A stretch of DNA of 61,215 nucleotides, taken from positions 1 through 61,215 of IMG/VR virus record IMGVR_UViG_3300028571_000029. One strand, given 5' to 3'. The stretch is from a virus. This document shows positions 5,660-13,677 of this stretch, piece after piece (the stretch's first letter is position 1; every line of letters starts with the position of its first letter). Made by a program: the position numbers and the translations under genes. The notes below the pieces were generated by a model, which was not told the DNA's origin, did not search any database, and saw nothing but the letters and a program-made list of their open reading frames with translations.

Positions 5660-5872
5660 ATGAATCAACCAAAACTAAACATCACATTAGATAAAACAAC
5701 TCCAGTTATATGTGAAGAATGTCAGAATGAAGTATTTCATGAAGGAGTAATGCTAAGAAAAGCATCTAAATTCTTAACAGGAACTGCACAAGATGCATTA
5801 ATACCTATCCCGGTATTTTCTTGTGATAAATGCGGTAATGTTAATAAAGAATTTTTACCATCATTATCATAA
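5660..5872 (+). CDS. small zinc-ribbon protein
   Basis: 70 residues with CEEC at 18-21 and CDKC near 55-58, a zinc-ribbon pair, and a hydrophobic/Pro middle. It lies between the two clamp-loader genes, starts 2 nt after gp44 and ends overlapping the next ATG by one base. Function unknown; the position suggests a replication-linked role. Confidence 0.68.
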   Translation: MNQPKLNITLDKTTPVICEECQNEVFHEGVMLRKASKFLTGTAQDALIPIPVFSCDKCGNVNKEFLPSLS

Positions 5873-6288
5873 TGACTGTAAATATATTTACTATATTAAA
5901 TTATATAACATGGGATAAAAAACCGTGGGATAAATTAACTAACGAAGAGAAAAGCTGTATTCAGCCCTTTATGATTAATCGTTACATATCCATGAATAAA
6001 AATTATATTGAAGTAGTAAACGCTGCTCAGAAATATAATTTAAGTCCCAAATCTTTATATGAATTCTATTTAGAAATAATACCTAAAAGAAAAACATTTT
6101 TAAAATATACTAAAGGTATTAAAAAATCAGATAGTAATGTAATAGAATTACTAAGCAATCACTTAGAGTGCTCTCAGAGAGAAGTTAAAGATTTTATAGA
6201 ATTAATTGATAAAAAAGATATAGAAGAATTATCTAATCAAATATATGGTAATGTTAGTAAAAAGAAACAAAAAAAATTAAAATTATGA
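5872..6288 (+). CDS. 62: clamp-loader small subunit (gp62-like)
   Basis: 138 residues. The pattern W-x-x-LTNEEKSCIQPFMINRYISM followed by VVNAAQKY and a later KRKTFLKYTKG matches gp62 of T4-like phages, which completes the gp44(4)-gp62(1) loader. It is smaller than T4 gp62 (187 residues), as in marine relatives. Lys-rich C-terminus. It overlaps the next gene by 4 nt (ATGA). Confidence 0.82.
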   Translation: MTVNIFTILNYITWDKKPWDKLTNEEKSCIQPFMINRYISMNKNYIEVVNAAQKYNLSPKSLYEFYLEIIPKRKTFLKYTKGIKKSDSNVIELLSNHLECSQREVKDFIELIDKKDIEELSNQIYGNVSKKKQKKLKL

Positions 6289-6917
6289 AAATAAAATATG
6301 AAGATTCAGTACTTGAAAAGATTGTGGATTTTTACTGGTACGATTGTAAATTGTGGAAAGTGAAAGATGCTATAAAGATAGGCATACCTAACTTCTTTAA
6401 AAACATTTGGCGCTTTCGTAGAGAATTATATAGTCACCAATGGTGGGACTATCATTTTACTTTAGAAATGCTTCATCGCTCATTAGTTATTATGGCTGAT
6501 AAATTAGAAGTGGATGGCATTGAGGTAGATTCATCTCGATTAAAGAAAGTAGCTAAAATTCGTAGAGCAATTCAAATACTTAAATCCCAAATAGATGGAG
6601 ATTATATTGGTAGAGTAGAAGAAGAATTAGGAAAATTACATAATAGACCGCTAGTATGGGAAAAAATAGAAAATAGTGAGATGCACAGACTAGTGGATGA
6701 TTATACTCCTGAAGAAAAGAAACATTTTAATAAAGTGTGTGAGAAAGCAAGAATTATAGAAGAAATTGAATGGAAGGAACTTTGGCAAATATTTGAAGGT
6801 CAAGATAATAAAGAATATTCTAAATTGTTAAAATCAAAAACTAAAGAAGAACAAAAAGAGAAAGACATATGGACTGAATGGTTTGATGGATCAGGAATGA
6901 GAAGTTGGTGGGACTAA
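6285..6917 (+). CDS. conserved phage hypothetical protein
   Basis: 210 residues, rich in Trp and charged residues (FFKNIWRFRRELYSHQWWDYHFTLEM near residues 37-62, cut here at key words; ends SWWD). Predicted mostly alpha-helical. Proteins with the RRELY-x-HQWWDYHF core occur in many T4-like environmental phages without a known function. It is translationally coupled to gp62 and may be replication associated. Confidence 0.7.
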   Translation: MKIKYEDSVLEKIVDFYWYDCKLWKVKDAIKIGIPNFFKNIWRFRRELYSHQWWDYHFTLEMLHRSLVIMADKLEVDGIEVDSSRLKKVAKIRRAIQILKSQIDGDYIGRVEEELGKLHNRPLVWEKIENSEMHRLVDDYTPEEKKHFNKVCEKARIIEEIEWKELWQIFEGQDNKEYSKLLKSKTKEEQKEKDIWTEWFDGSGMRSWWD

Positions 6918-6935
6918 CAATTAAAAATTAAAAAC

Positions 6936-7196
6936 ATGCTAATATCAATAATAGTAATATCAATAATATTACTAATAGTAATAACATACTTAATATCAGT
7001 TATAATTAACATTAATAAAATAGTCACACAAATAATACAGCATAATAATTATATAATTAAATATAATCAATTTCAAACAGATCAATATAATATTAATAAA
7101 GAAATAATATCTAAAATTAAGGAATTAGAAAATAATGATAATATTATTAGTTATATAGATTATTTAAAATTTATCGGAAAAACAGGTCAAGCATAA
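6936..7196 (+). CDS. single-pass membrane protein with coiled coil
   Basis: 86 residues. The N-terminal 25 residues are almost only I/L/V/S (a membrane anchor), followed by an Asn/Ile-rich helical tail (ININKIVTQIIQHNN). Extreme AT bias. No family recognised. Confidence 0.6.
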   Translation: MLISIIVISIILLIVITYLISVIININKIVTQIIQHNNYIIKYNQFQTDQYNINKEIISKIKELENNDNIISYIDYLKFIGKTGQA

Positions 7197-7246
7197 TATT
7201 ATAAATAAACCTTTGGAATTATAAATCTTTTTTCATATATTTAGGT

Positions 7247-7456
7247 ATGAAAATTAAAAGAGATAAAGAAATATATATTCATCCTAACCAATATGCTGCA
7301 TTCGACCAAAATATGATGGTATTTTCAGGATATAAAGATGGTTATCCATTATGGTCTCATGATGCAAATGAGTTTAAGTATATAAACGGTACATCACATC
7401 CTAAAGCACTTAGAGATTGGTTTCCAGAAAAACAAATTGAATTAATTAAAATATAG
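7247..7456 (+). CDS. small hypothetical protein
   Basis: 69 residues starting MKIKRDKEIYIHPNQYAAFD. Aromatic-rich, with no motif, no signal and no membrane part. Followed 3 nt later by the next small gene. Not recognised. Confidence 0.6.
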   Translation: MKIKRDKEIYIHPNQYAAFDQNMMVFSGYKDGYPLWSHDANEFKYINGTSHPKALRDWFPEKQIELIKI

Positions 7457-7459
7457 ATT

Positions 7460-7642
7460 ATGGCAGCAAAAAGCAAAAACAAGTATGACGTCTTTAATTG
7501 GATTAAAGATGAAGTTATTCCATCATGTACTAATTTTAAGCAATATCAAACAGCAAGTAACTTGATATGGCAGTTTGAAAAACAATATGGTGATTTTGAT
7601 TTAACAAGAGAATTAATGAATGTAGATTATGAAACCTTATAA
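7460..7642 (+). CDS. small hypothetical protein
   Basis: 60 residues starting MAAKSKNKYDVFNWIKDEVI, probably helical with a central NFKQYQTASNLIWQFEKQY segment. It overlaps the start of the next gene by 14 nt, which supports co-translation. Not recognised. Confidence 0.58.
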   Translation: MAAKSKNKYDVFNWIKDEVIPSCTNFKQYQTASNLIWQFEKQYGDFDLTRELMNVDYETL

Positions 7643-8036
7643 ATACATAAATAGATACAATGATATCTTTACATTTACCCCATTAGATGAAAATACTATT
7701 CTTATGGAAGGAGATTTTAGATGGGGGAGAGTAGGATGGCCAAATAATTATTCAGTGGCATATGAAAAATATTTGGAAATGCGTGGAGGTGATTTATCAT
7801 TTGAGGAATTCAAAGCAACAGTTCATGAATACGATAATGATAAAGGTGAATTTAAATTTCCAGAATACATCCCATTAATTACTTCTGACACTACTAAAAT
7901 TCAGATGGTAGATCCATCAGGTGGACCTTATGTTAGTGTTGGAATGCCAAGCAATTTATTCCATCCAGAAATTAAAGATAAAGTAATTGAGAATATTATT
8001 AATGATGAAAAAGGATATAAATTAATTTTAAAATAG
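7629..8036 (+). CDS. hypothetical protein
   Basis: 135 residues starting MKPYKYINRYNDIFTFTPLD. Acidic, mixed alpha/beta, with FRWGRVGWPNNYS near the middle. No recognised domain. Overlaps the preceding gene. Confidence 0.6.
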   Translation: MKPYKYINRYNDIFTFTPLDENTILMEGDFRWGRVGWPNNYSVAYEKYLEMRGGDLSFEEFKATVHEYDNDKGEFKFPEYIPLITSDTTKIQMVDPSGGPYVSVGMPSNLFHPEIKDKVIENIINDEKGYKLILK

Positions 8037-8046
8037 AAATTAAATA

Positions 8047-8340
8047 ATGAAAAGATTACACGTAAAATTTATCAAATGGGTATCCAATAAATTTGGATAT
8101 AAAATTGTAATGCTTAAAGCATCCAATGGAACAACTACAATTGAAGGTGATAAAGAATTACTTCGTTATGTAGATATAACAGGTTACTTCTTTAAGAAAG
8201 AACCATTATCTCGAATAAAACCAAGCCAACCTCCTACAACTGCTAAGGAAATGTTTTTAAGCGAACCATATCCTGATGTTACAAATATATTTCCAATCAA
8301 AAAATTGACACGAGAACAACTTAACGAGTTAGGATTATAA
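8047..8340 (+). CDS. small basic hypothetical protein
   Basis: 97 residues starting MKRLHVKFIKWVSNKFGYKI, with a basic N-terminus and a Pro-rich middle (KPSQPPTTAKEMF). No family recognised. Confidence 0.6.
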   Translation: MKRLHVKFIKWVSNKFGYKIVMLKASNGTTTIEGDKELLRYVDITGYFFKKEPLSRIKPSQPPTTAKEMFLSEPYPDVTNIFPIKKLTREQLNELGL

Positions 8341-8376
8341 AAAATACTTTAATAAATTAATTTTAAAATAGAAAAC

Positions 8377-8640
8377 ATGGCATTATTTAAATTTATTAAA
8401 CGTGTTAAACCAATATTCGTTGTTGGTTTCCCATCATCATTGAAAGAAGAAGCCATTGGAAAACAATTTTATGCTTTAGAAAAGCAACTAAAAGGATATT
8501 ACGTTATAGCTTATAAAGATAGTACTTTAAAAGCTGTTAAATTTGAATGCTTTAACTGTGAACTTAACGAGATTGAATATCAAGAATTAAAAGATAAATT
8601 ATTTAAAACAATAAAAAATGGAAGCAATATTAAAATTTAA
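8377..8640 (+). CDS. small hypothetical protein
   Basis: 87 residues starting MALFKFIKRVKPIFVVGFPS. Alpha/beta pattern with a single CFNC. Overlaps the next gene by 23 nt. Not recognised. Confidence 0.6.
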   Translation: MALFKFIKRVKPIFVVGFPSSLKEEAIGKQFYALEKQLKGYYVIAYKDSTLKAVKFECFNCELNEIEYQELKDKLFKTIKNGSNIKI

Positions 8641-8842
8641 TTTACCAGAAGACAATATAGAATATGAATTAATAAATAATGCAGGAAAAATGCATTCAGT
8701 TTTATGGGAATTAGATCAGTGGTTACGAGGACAGACAAAACATGCACCTGATAGTATGAGTGAATATACATATAATGCTTATCAAAAATGTAGAGAACAG
8801 TTACGTGAATTAATGTATGAACATAATCTAAGTCTTAATTAG
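8618..8842 (+). CDS. small acidic hypothetical protein
   Basis: 74 residues starting MEAILKFNLPEDNIEYELIN. The segment SVLWELDQWLRGQTKHAPD resembles a short helical protein seen in many T4-like phages. Function unknown. The next gene follows after one base. Confidence 0.62.
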   Translation: MEAILKFNLPEDNIEYELINNAGKMHSVLWELDQWLRGQTKHAPDSMSEYTYNAYQKCREQLRELMYEHNLSLN

Positions 8843-8843
8843 T

Positions 8844-9017
8844 ATGAACAATTTAGATAAACAATACACAGACCTACTTGGTGATGCTTATAAAAATTAT
8901 GCATCTAAAACATCAATGGATGTAGATGGACAATATACTAAAGAAGAATTCATCAACGAAATCAAAACAGATGATGAGTTTGCTAAGAAGTGGGGTGTTA
9001 GAAGATCATGGATATGA
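8844..9017 (+). CDS. 57-residue hypothetical protein
   Basis: ATG at 8844 directly after the preceding stop; ends ...KKWGVRRSWI-TGA at 9015-9017. Helical, acidic, starting MNNLDKQYTDLLGDAYKN. The coupling and coding-like composition support it. Function unknown. Confidence 0.55.
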   Translation: MNNLDKQYTDLLGDAYKNYASKTSMDVDGQYTKEEFINEIKTDDEFAKKWGVRRSWI

Positions 9018-9102
9018 ATGTAAGTTATATGTTGTAAAGTAATCACATCCATCAATTAAAGCACCTTTAAGTAATTAGTATTTATATAAGAAATTATTGA
9101 TT

Positions 9103-9804
9103 ATGAAAATAAAAGCATTATTTATATCTGATATTCATTTAGGAAGTAGAGGATCTAATGCAGAACAATTATTGCAAACATTAAAACAATACGAACCTGA
9201 AGTTTTATTTATAGTTGGAGATTTTATTGATGGTTGGTTACTTAAAAAAAGACATTATTGGAATCAAAATTTTACTAATATAATTAGGAAAATACTTTCA
9301 TATTCAAAAAAAGGTACTAAAATTGTATATATAACAGGAAATCATGATGAATTTTTAAGACATTATACACCAAATGATTTTGGAGAAAATATATTAATAT
9401 GTGATGAGTTTATTTGGAATGAATATTATATAACTCATGGTGATAAATATGATGGTATTATGAATATGAAATGGTTAGCACATCTTGGATCTACTGGGTA
9501 TGAGTTAGCAATAAACATAGATCGTTTTATTAAAAAATTTGGATATAAAAAATCAATAAGTAAATGGGCTAAAGATAATGTAAAGAATGCTGTTAAATTT
9601 ATAACATCTTTTGAAGATCAATTAGTATATCAAGCTAAAAAAAGAAAATGTATAGGGGTTATATGTGGTCATATCCACAAACCTGAAGATAAAATAATAG
9701 ATAATATACATTATTTGAATTGTGGCGATTGGATTGAAAATAATAGCTATATAATTTATAATGAGAATAAATTTAAGATCCTCACTTATTCAGAATTAAA
9801 ATAA
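9103..9804 (+). CDS. calcineurin-like metallophosphoesterase (LpxH-like)
   Basis: 233 residues from ATG 9103 (a TTG two codons upstream is less likely). All five metallophosphatase motifs are present: DIH at 10-12, GDFIDGW at about 39-45, GNHDE at 79-83, a later HGD, and GHIHKPE. The layout is that of UDP-2,3-diacylglucosamine hydrolase-like enzymes, which act in lipid A synthesis. A different phosphodiester substrate is equally possible in a phage. A TATTTATAT box lies 20 nt upstream. Confidence 0.83.
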   Translation: MKIKALFISDIHLGSRGSNAEQLLQTLKQYEPEVLFIVGDFIDGWLLKKRHYWNQNFTNIIRKILSYSKKGTKIVYITGNHDEFLRHYTPNDFGENILICDEFIWNEYYITHGDKYDGIMNMKWLAHLGSTGYELAINIDRFIKKFGYKKSISKWAKDNVKNAVKFITSFEDQLVYQAKKRKCIGVICGHIHKPEDKIIDNIHYLNCGDWIENNSYIIYNENKFKILTYSELK

Positions 9805-9828
9805 TATATTACATCAATATTTATTGAT

Positions 9829-10488
9829 ATGAATACAAATGAAATAATAAAATTTTATAAAGCATATAAAACTCAAATCATTAATGAAGTTCAGGAATAT
9901 TTAGATCAACCTCTAAAGAATATGGAAAAAACATCAGATACACATTATAAAGTATCTGAAGATAATATATCGGCTTCTATACGTTTTAGAAGAAACTTTC
10001 ATGATATGCCAAATCAATACTTTGATATTGACGATGTAAGAGATACATATTCATTATCCTGGGGATGGGGTTGGGAGATGGAGGATTTAAATCAACGCAC
10101 TCCTAAAAACTTCTTAAGAGTATTAGCATCATGTTATAAAGTATTAGACGATTTTATAAAAAATAAAGATCCAGAAGTAATATCTTTTTCAGGAATGTCT
10201 AAAGGTCATAATTCTTTATATTTTGGAGATACATTTCAAAAAAGATTAAAAACTTTATTTAGAGACAAATATGATATTATACTTGATAAAGATAAATCAG
10301 TAATATATATTATAAATAAAGAAGTATCTAATGTTAAAAGTGAATCTATAAATAAAAGATCACAAACAACATCACTACAAGAAGCAACTACATATTGGAA
10401 ATACAATCATGTGCATCCTGATACCCCCTTAAATGTTAAAATAAAAGCTAAAATAAAAAAAAGAGTATTAGAAAAAATATACTTTTAA
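9829..10488 (+). CDS. conserved phage hypothetical protein
   Basis: 219 residues starting MNTNEIIKFYKAYKTQIINE. A central SWGWGWEMED and ISFSGMSKGHNSLYFGDTF are recognisable wording of an uncharacterised family in T4-like phages. Basic C-terminus. An ATATTTATT box sits immediately 5'. Possibly a virion or prohead component; not certain. Confidence 0.62.
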   Translation: MNTNEIIKFYKAYKTQIINEVQEYLDQPLKNMEKTSDTHYKVSEDNISASIRFRRNFHDMPNQYFDIDDVRDTYSLSWGWGWEMEDLNQRTPKNFLRVLASCYKVLDDFIKNKDPEVISFSGMSKGHNSLYFGDTFQKRLKTLFRDKYDIILDKDKSVIYIINKEVSNVKSESINKRSQTTSLQEATTYWKYNHVHPDTPLNVKIKAKIKKRVLEKIYF

Positions 10489-10512
10489 ACTTAAATTGTC
10501 AAAATAAAGTTT

Positions 10513-10833
10513 ATGAGAAAACAAAAAGCTCAAATACAAAAAATAGTAAAAGAATATAAAGATGCTACTACTAAAGAGATATGGGAAGGTATAAGAGATA
10601 ACTTTATATTTGGATTCCTAGGAGCAATGATGGTTGTATTTATTGCAACTAGAGCAGATATAGCTGTATTAATAGGATATATAACTTATTATGCTTATAT
10701 GGGTAGAATAGTAAATCGTCCTAAATATGTTACTGATCTAGGTAAGTTAATAGTATTCCCTGTTCCATCAGCAATAGGAGCTTTTGCTGGATATAAATTA
10801 AGTTATTTAATACATCAATATTTATTATCATGA
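10513..10833 (+). CDS. small multi-pass membrane protein
   Basis: 106 residues. A charged N-terminal helix (about 25 residues) is followed by two or three hydrophobic segments (about 30-65 and 80-103). It overlaps the next start by 4 nt. No family recognised. Confidence 0.62.
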   Translation: MRKQKAQIQKIVKEYKDATTKEIWEGIRDNFIFGFLGAMMVVFIATRADIAVLIGYITYYAYMGRIVNRPKYVTDLGKLIVFPVPSAIGAFAGYKLSYLIHQYLLS

Positions 10834-11273
10834 TACGATTAATAGATTTATTAAAGGAAAATCAATCCACACCTCCTGATATATTATATCATTTTACAAC
10901 ACCTGAAAACTTTGTAAAGATATTTAATTCAGATAAAATTAAGGCAGATCCTAAATTTAATCAAATATCATTCACTGAAGATCCAGATTTATGGGCATTC
11001 CAAGAACATCCTGATTCAAATCAAGAAATAGGAATTAGATTAAAATTTGAAACAGACTCATTACCTCCGGTGAAATCATTTAAATATAGCGGAGCACCTG
11101 GAGAAGAATATACTTATGAACAAGAATGGACAACCAATTCTGGAGATATAGAGGATATAGAAGGTATAATAACGGGGTCTGGTACTCTAGAATTAACAGC
11201 ATTAAAGTATTGGAAAGATTATTTGAAAGATAATTTATCTTCAAATATATTCAGGGTGATAGAATTTATTTAA
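10830..11273 (+). CDS. possible ADP-ribosyltransferase-fold protein
   Basis: 147 residues. ILYHFTTPENFVKIFNSDKI (about residues 19-38) followed by ISFTEDPDLWAF is the N-terminal arrangement (H-F-T, helix, SFT-D) found in ART/DarT-like folds that bind NAD. The N-terminal MIRLIDLLKE is a tag often seen in T4-like phage proteins. A catalytic Glu (GSGTLELTALKYWK) could lie near residue 123. Fold assignment is tentative and no target is implied. Confidence 0.4.
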   Translation: MIRLIDLLKENQSTPPDILYHFTTPENFVKIFNSDKIKADPKFNQISFTEDPDLWAFQEHPDSNQEIGIRLKFETDSLPPVKSFKYSGAPGEEYTYEQEWTTNSGDIEDIEGIITGSGTLELTALKYWKDYLKDNLSSNIFRVIEFI

Positions 11274-11283
11274 AATATTAATT

Positions 11284-11922
11284 ATGTTCTTTAAAAAATT
11301 ATTATTAGCATTAATATTATTTACCGGCATTACAGTTAATGCTCAAACAGTAGTATTAAAACACAAAACATACACATCAACATACGATACAACAAAAAAC
11401 TATCCAGTATTAGTTGAGTATTGGTTGACTAAAGCAATGTTGGTGTGTCCTACTAGAATACCTAGAGGAACAAAATTCATGCCTGACCCTTTATTAAAGA
11501 AAGAAACAGATCTACAATCAAGTTACGATAAGTCTGGTTACGATAGAGGACATAATATGAATGCTGAAGATAATAGATGCGATCAAATAGGAATGAACGA
11601 ATCATTTTACTTTAGTAACATGACTCCACAAGATTCAAGATTAAATAGAGGTGTTTGGAAGTCACTTGAAACTAAAGTAAGAGAGACGGCAGCATTAGAT
11701 GACAGCGTTAAAGTATGGATGGGTTCAGTTGGTGAAATTAAAAAAATAGGTAAATTATCAATTCCTACACATTGTTGGAAAGTTATTTATAATAATAAAA
11801 CTAAACAATATTATGCCTGGATATTTCCAAATGTATCTCCAAAAATCATGGAAGTATATAATTATAAATCAACAGTTGAGGATGTTGAAAAAATTTCTTA
11901 TCTTAAATTTATAATTAAATAA
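11284..11922 (+). CDS. secreted DNA/RNA non-specific endonuclease (NUC family)
   Basis: 212 residues. A signal peptide at 1-20 (ends VNA-QT) predicts export. The ββα-metal nuclease core shows SGYDRGHNMNAED (DRGH 87-90, catalytic His90) and FSNMTPQD-x-x-LNRGVWKSLE (metal-binding Asn121). Such enzymes cut DNA and RNA non-specifically. In a phage this suggests periplasmic or extracellular DNA clearance, or entry exclusion. It follows the ART-like gene by 10 nt. Confidence 0.87.
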   Translation: MFFKKLLLALILFTGITVNAQTVVLKHKTYTSTYDTTKNYPVLVEYWLTKAMLVCPTRIPRGTKFMPDPLLKKETDLQSSYDKSGYDRGHNMNAEDNRCDQIGMNESFYFSNMTPQDSRLNRGVWKSLETKVRETAALDDSVKVWMGSVGEIKKIGKLSIPTHCWKVIYNNKTKQYYAWIFPNVSPKIMEVYNYKSTVEDVEKISYLKFIIK

Positions 11923-11941
11923 AATATATTTAAAAATCGTT

Positions 11942-12286
11942 ATGAAAGAAGAGACCGCAATTGAGTTCTGTGAAAGAACATATCCTGAAACATGTAAAGA
12001 GTTTAAACTTATCCTAGATGAGATGTATGAAACATTCTGTAAGAAGCAAAGGAACTACGGTCCTGGTAATATTTCAGTAGGAACATCATTAGAAACAAAA
12101 GATGATATTAAATTATCATTAACCGGTCTTTGGTTTAGGAAAAATGACAAGATAAATCGATTAAAACAATTAGTAGCATTAGGCCAGCCAGATGAAGTAG
12201 GGGAGAATATATCAGATACTTATGAAGACTTATCTATATATGGAATTATATCTCAGCTAGTCCAGAGAGGTAAATGGGGTAAGTAA
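11942..12286 (+). CDS. nucleotide-modification-associated domain protein (DUF1599-like)
   Basis: 114 residues. K-x-RNYGPGNIS, then LWFRKNDKINRLKQL and a final ENISDTYEDLSIYGII follow the DUF1599/Nmad1 pattern (KNYGxxN...RMxDKxxRL...ENxxDTxxDLxxY). The family is all-helical and related to nucleotide pyrophosphohydrolases, and is common in phages. Exact activity is not established. Confidence 0.72.
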   Translation: MKEETAIEFCERTYPETCKEFKLILDEMYETFCKKQRNYGPGNISVGTSLETKDDIKLSLTGLWFRKNDKINRLKQLVALGQPDEVGENISDTYEDLSIYGIISQLVQRGKWGK

Positions 12287-12310
12287 TATATTTATTAAAA
12301 AGGAAATAAA

Positions 12311-12661
12311 ATGAATTATAATAATATTAAAAAAGTAATATTATATTTAGTACCATTATTTATTACAGGTGCAGTATGTTATTATTTATTTGTAAAAACA
12401 ACCCCTAACTACATTGAACAGTATCAACAAACAATTGACTCTGCACAAAATAATATTGATTCACTTAAAGGAGAAATATTAAAATCAGATATTGTTATAG
12501 ATTCTTTACATAAAGAAATAGTTGTTCTAGATAGTACAAATACAGTATTAAAGGATAAAATAATTTATATTAAACAACAGTTAAATGAAAAAATTGATGG
12601 TGTTGATCTTCTTACTAACGATGAGCTTGGTAAGTTTTTCACAGACAGATACAAACAATAA
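12311..12661 (+). CDS. membrane-anchored coiled-coil protein, inner-spanin-like
   Basis: 116 residues. One transmembrane helix at about 9-28, then a long periplasmic coiled coil (SLKGEILKSDIVIDSLHKE). The next gene begins inside it in another frame and encodes an exported partner, an arrangement typical of i-spanin/o-spanin pairs that fuse the membranes at lysis. The spanin role is inferred from topology and overlap. Confidence 0.6.
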   Translation: MNYNNIKKVILYLVPLFITGAVCYYLFVKTTPNYIEQYQQTIDSAQNNIDSLKGEILKSDIVIDSLHKEIVVLDSTNTVLKDKIIYIKQQLNEKIDGVDLLTNDELGKFFTDRYKQ

Positions 12662-13001
12662 AGATAGTGTTGTTGTACTTCCTAGTAATATTGCTAGATT
12701 AGTAATTAAAGATTTACTAAGATATGATGCTACTAAGATAGAATTAAAAGTAACACAAGAGTTATTATTGAATACTGAAAATAAAGTTGCTAATCAATCT
12801 TTAATTATTAAACAATATGAAATTAAAGATGGTCAATGGAAGCAAATGGTTACTAACTATGATGCTCAAGTATTAGCATATAAAAATATGACTAATGATT
12901 TACAAAATGATTTAAGAAAATCTAAACTTAAAACATTCTACAATAAATTTGGATTAAGTGTTATTATTGGAGGACTAACATATTTGTATATAACGAAATA
13001 A
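12585..13001 (+). CDS. exported coiled-coil protein, outer-spanin-like partner
   Basis: 138 residues, overlapping the preceding gene by 77 nt. Signal peptide at 1-19 (ends VSFSQ), a coiled coil in the middle, and a C-terminal hydrophobic segment (SVIIGGLTYLYITK). No lipobox, so it is not a classical o-spanin lipoprotein; the C-terminal segment could anchor it instead. A terminator follows. Confidence 0.6.
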   Translation: MKKLMVLIFLLTMSLVSFSQTDTNNKDSVVVLPSNIARLVIKDLLRYDATKIELKVTQELLLNTENKVANQSLIIKQYEIKDGQWKQMVTNYDAQVLAYKNMTNDLQNDLRKSKLKTFYNKFGLSVIIGGLTYLYITK

Positions 13002-13036
13002 AAACATTCTCTTCTCCCGAGGATACAGTGCCCCCT

Positions 13037-13095
13037 CCCATGATACAATCATGGGATCAACGCTCCAACTAATAATTGGGGCGTTTACTTTTTTA
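13037..13095 (+). terminator. double-hairpin terminator
   Basis: Two hairpins: CCCATGAT-ACA-ATCATGGG (13037-13055, perfect) and AACGCTCCAA/TTGGGGCGTT (13059-13068 with 13076-13085, one T-G pair), the second followed by TTTACTTTTTT. A TATTTATA box follows at 13110. Confidence 0.82.
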
Positions 13096-13185
13096 AATTA
13101 GTTTCGGGGATATTTATATTAGGAAAAGAAATTAGTGCGGTTTTATAATAGTTTTGCTGTTTTGCAATTTAACAATAAAATTAAT

Positions 13186-13677
13186 ATGAAACAAATATTA
13201 CTAATATTAATAATAACATGTATACCATATCTAGGGTATAAACAATCCACTCCAAGTATATTTATATTTCCAGTTAAAAATAGTATTAAGATGGGTTCTC
13301 TATCTGGTAATGTTAATTTAACATTAGGTGTTAAAAATATTCTAGAAGAAGCATTACTAGATAAAGAATTTAACATATCAGGCAATATTGAAAACTCAGA
13401 TTATACATTACAAGCTGAATTAGTATATTTCGATATATTAAAAACAAATTCTAATATTAGTGTATTTCATAAAAATAATAGCGAAACATTAATTAGAATG
13501 AAGGGTACTCTATATAAAGGAGATAAAAAAGTAAAAGAAATTGTTGTTGAAGAATCTTCATCTGAAATTTCATCTTCAACATTAGCTATTAGTTATGATG
13601 GTTCATTCAATCAACAAACAGCAAGAAATGCTGTAAAGAAAACATGTATTAAATTAATAGAAGGAATAATTAAATGA
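13186..13677 (+). CDS. exported protein of the envelope block
   Basis: 163 residues from ATG 13186 (an upstream in-frame GTG at 13135 would place 17 polar residues before the signal peptide). Hydrophobic signal segment at 2-16. The mature part has SDYTLQAELVYFDIL, a phrase like those of periplasmic or outer-membrane assembly proteins. A relation to the CsgG-like protein at 18172 is possible but unproven. Overlaps the next gene by 4 nt. Confidence 0.55.
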   Translation: MKQILLILIITCIPYLGYKQSTPSIFIFPVKNSIKMGSLSGNVNLTLGVKNILEEALLDKEFNISGNIENSDYTLQAELVYFDILKTNSNISVFHKNNSETLIRMKGTLYKGDKKVKEIVVEESSSEISSSTLAISYDGSFNQQTARNAVKKTCIKLIEGIIK

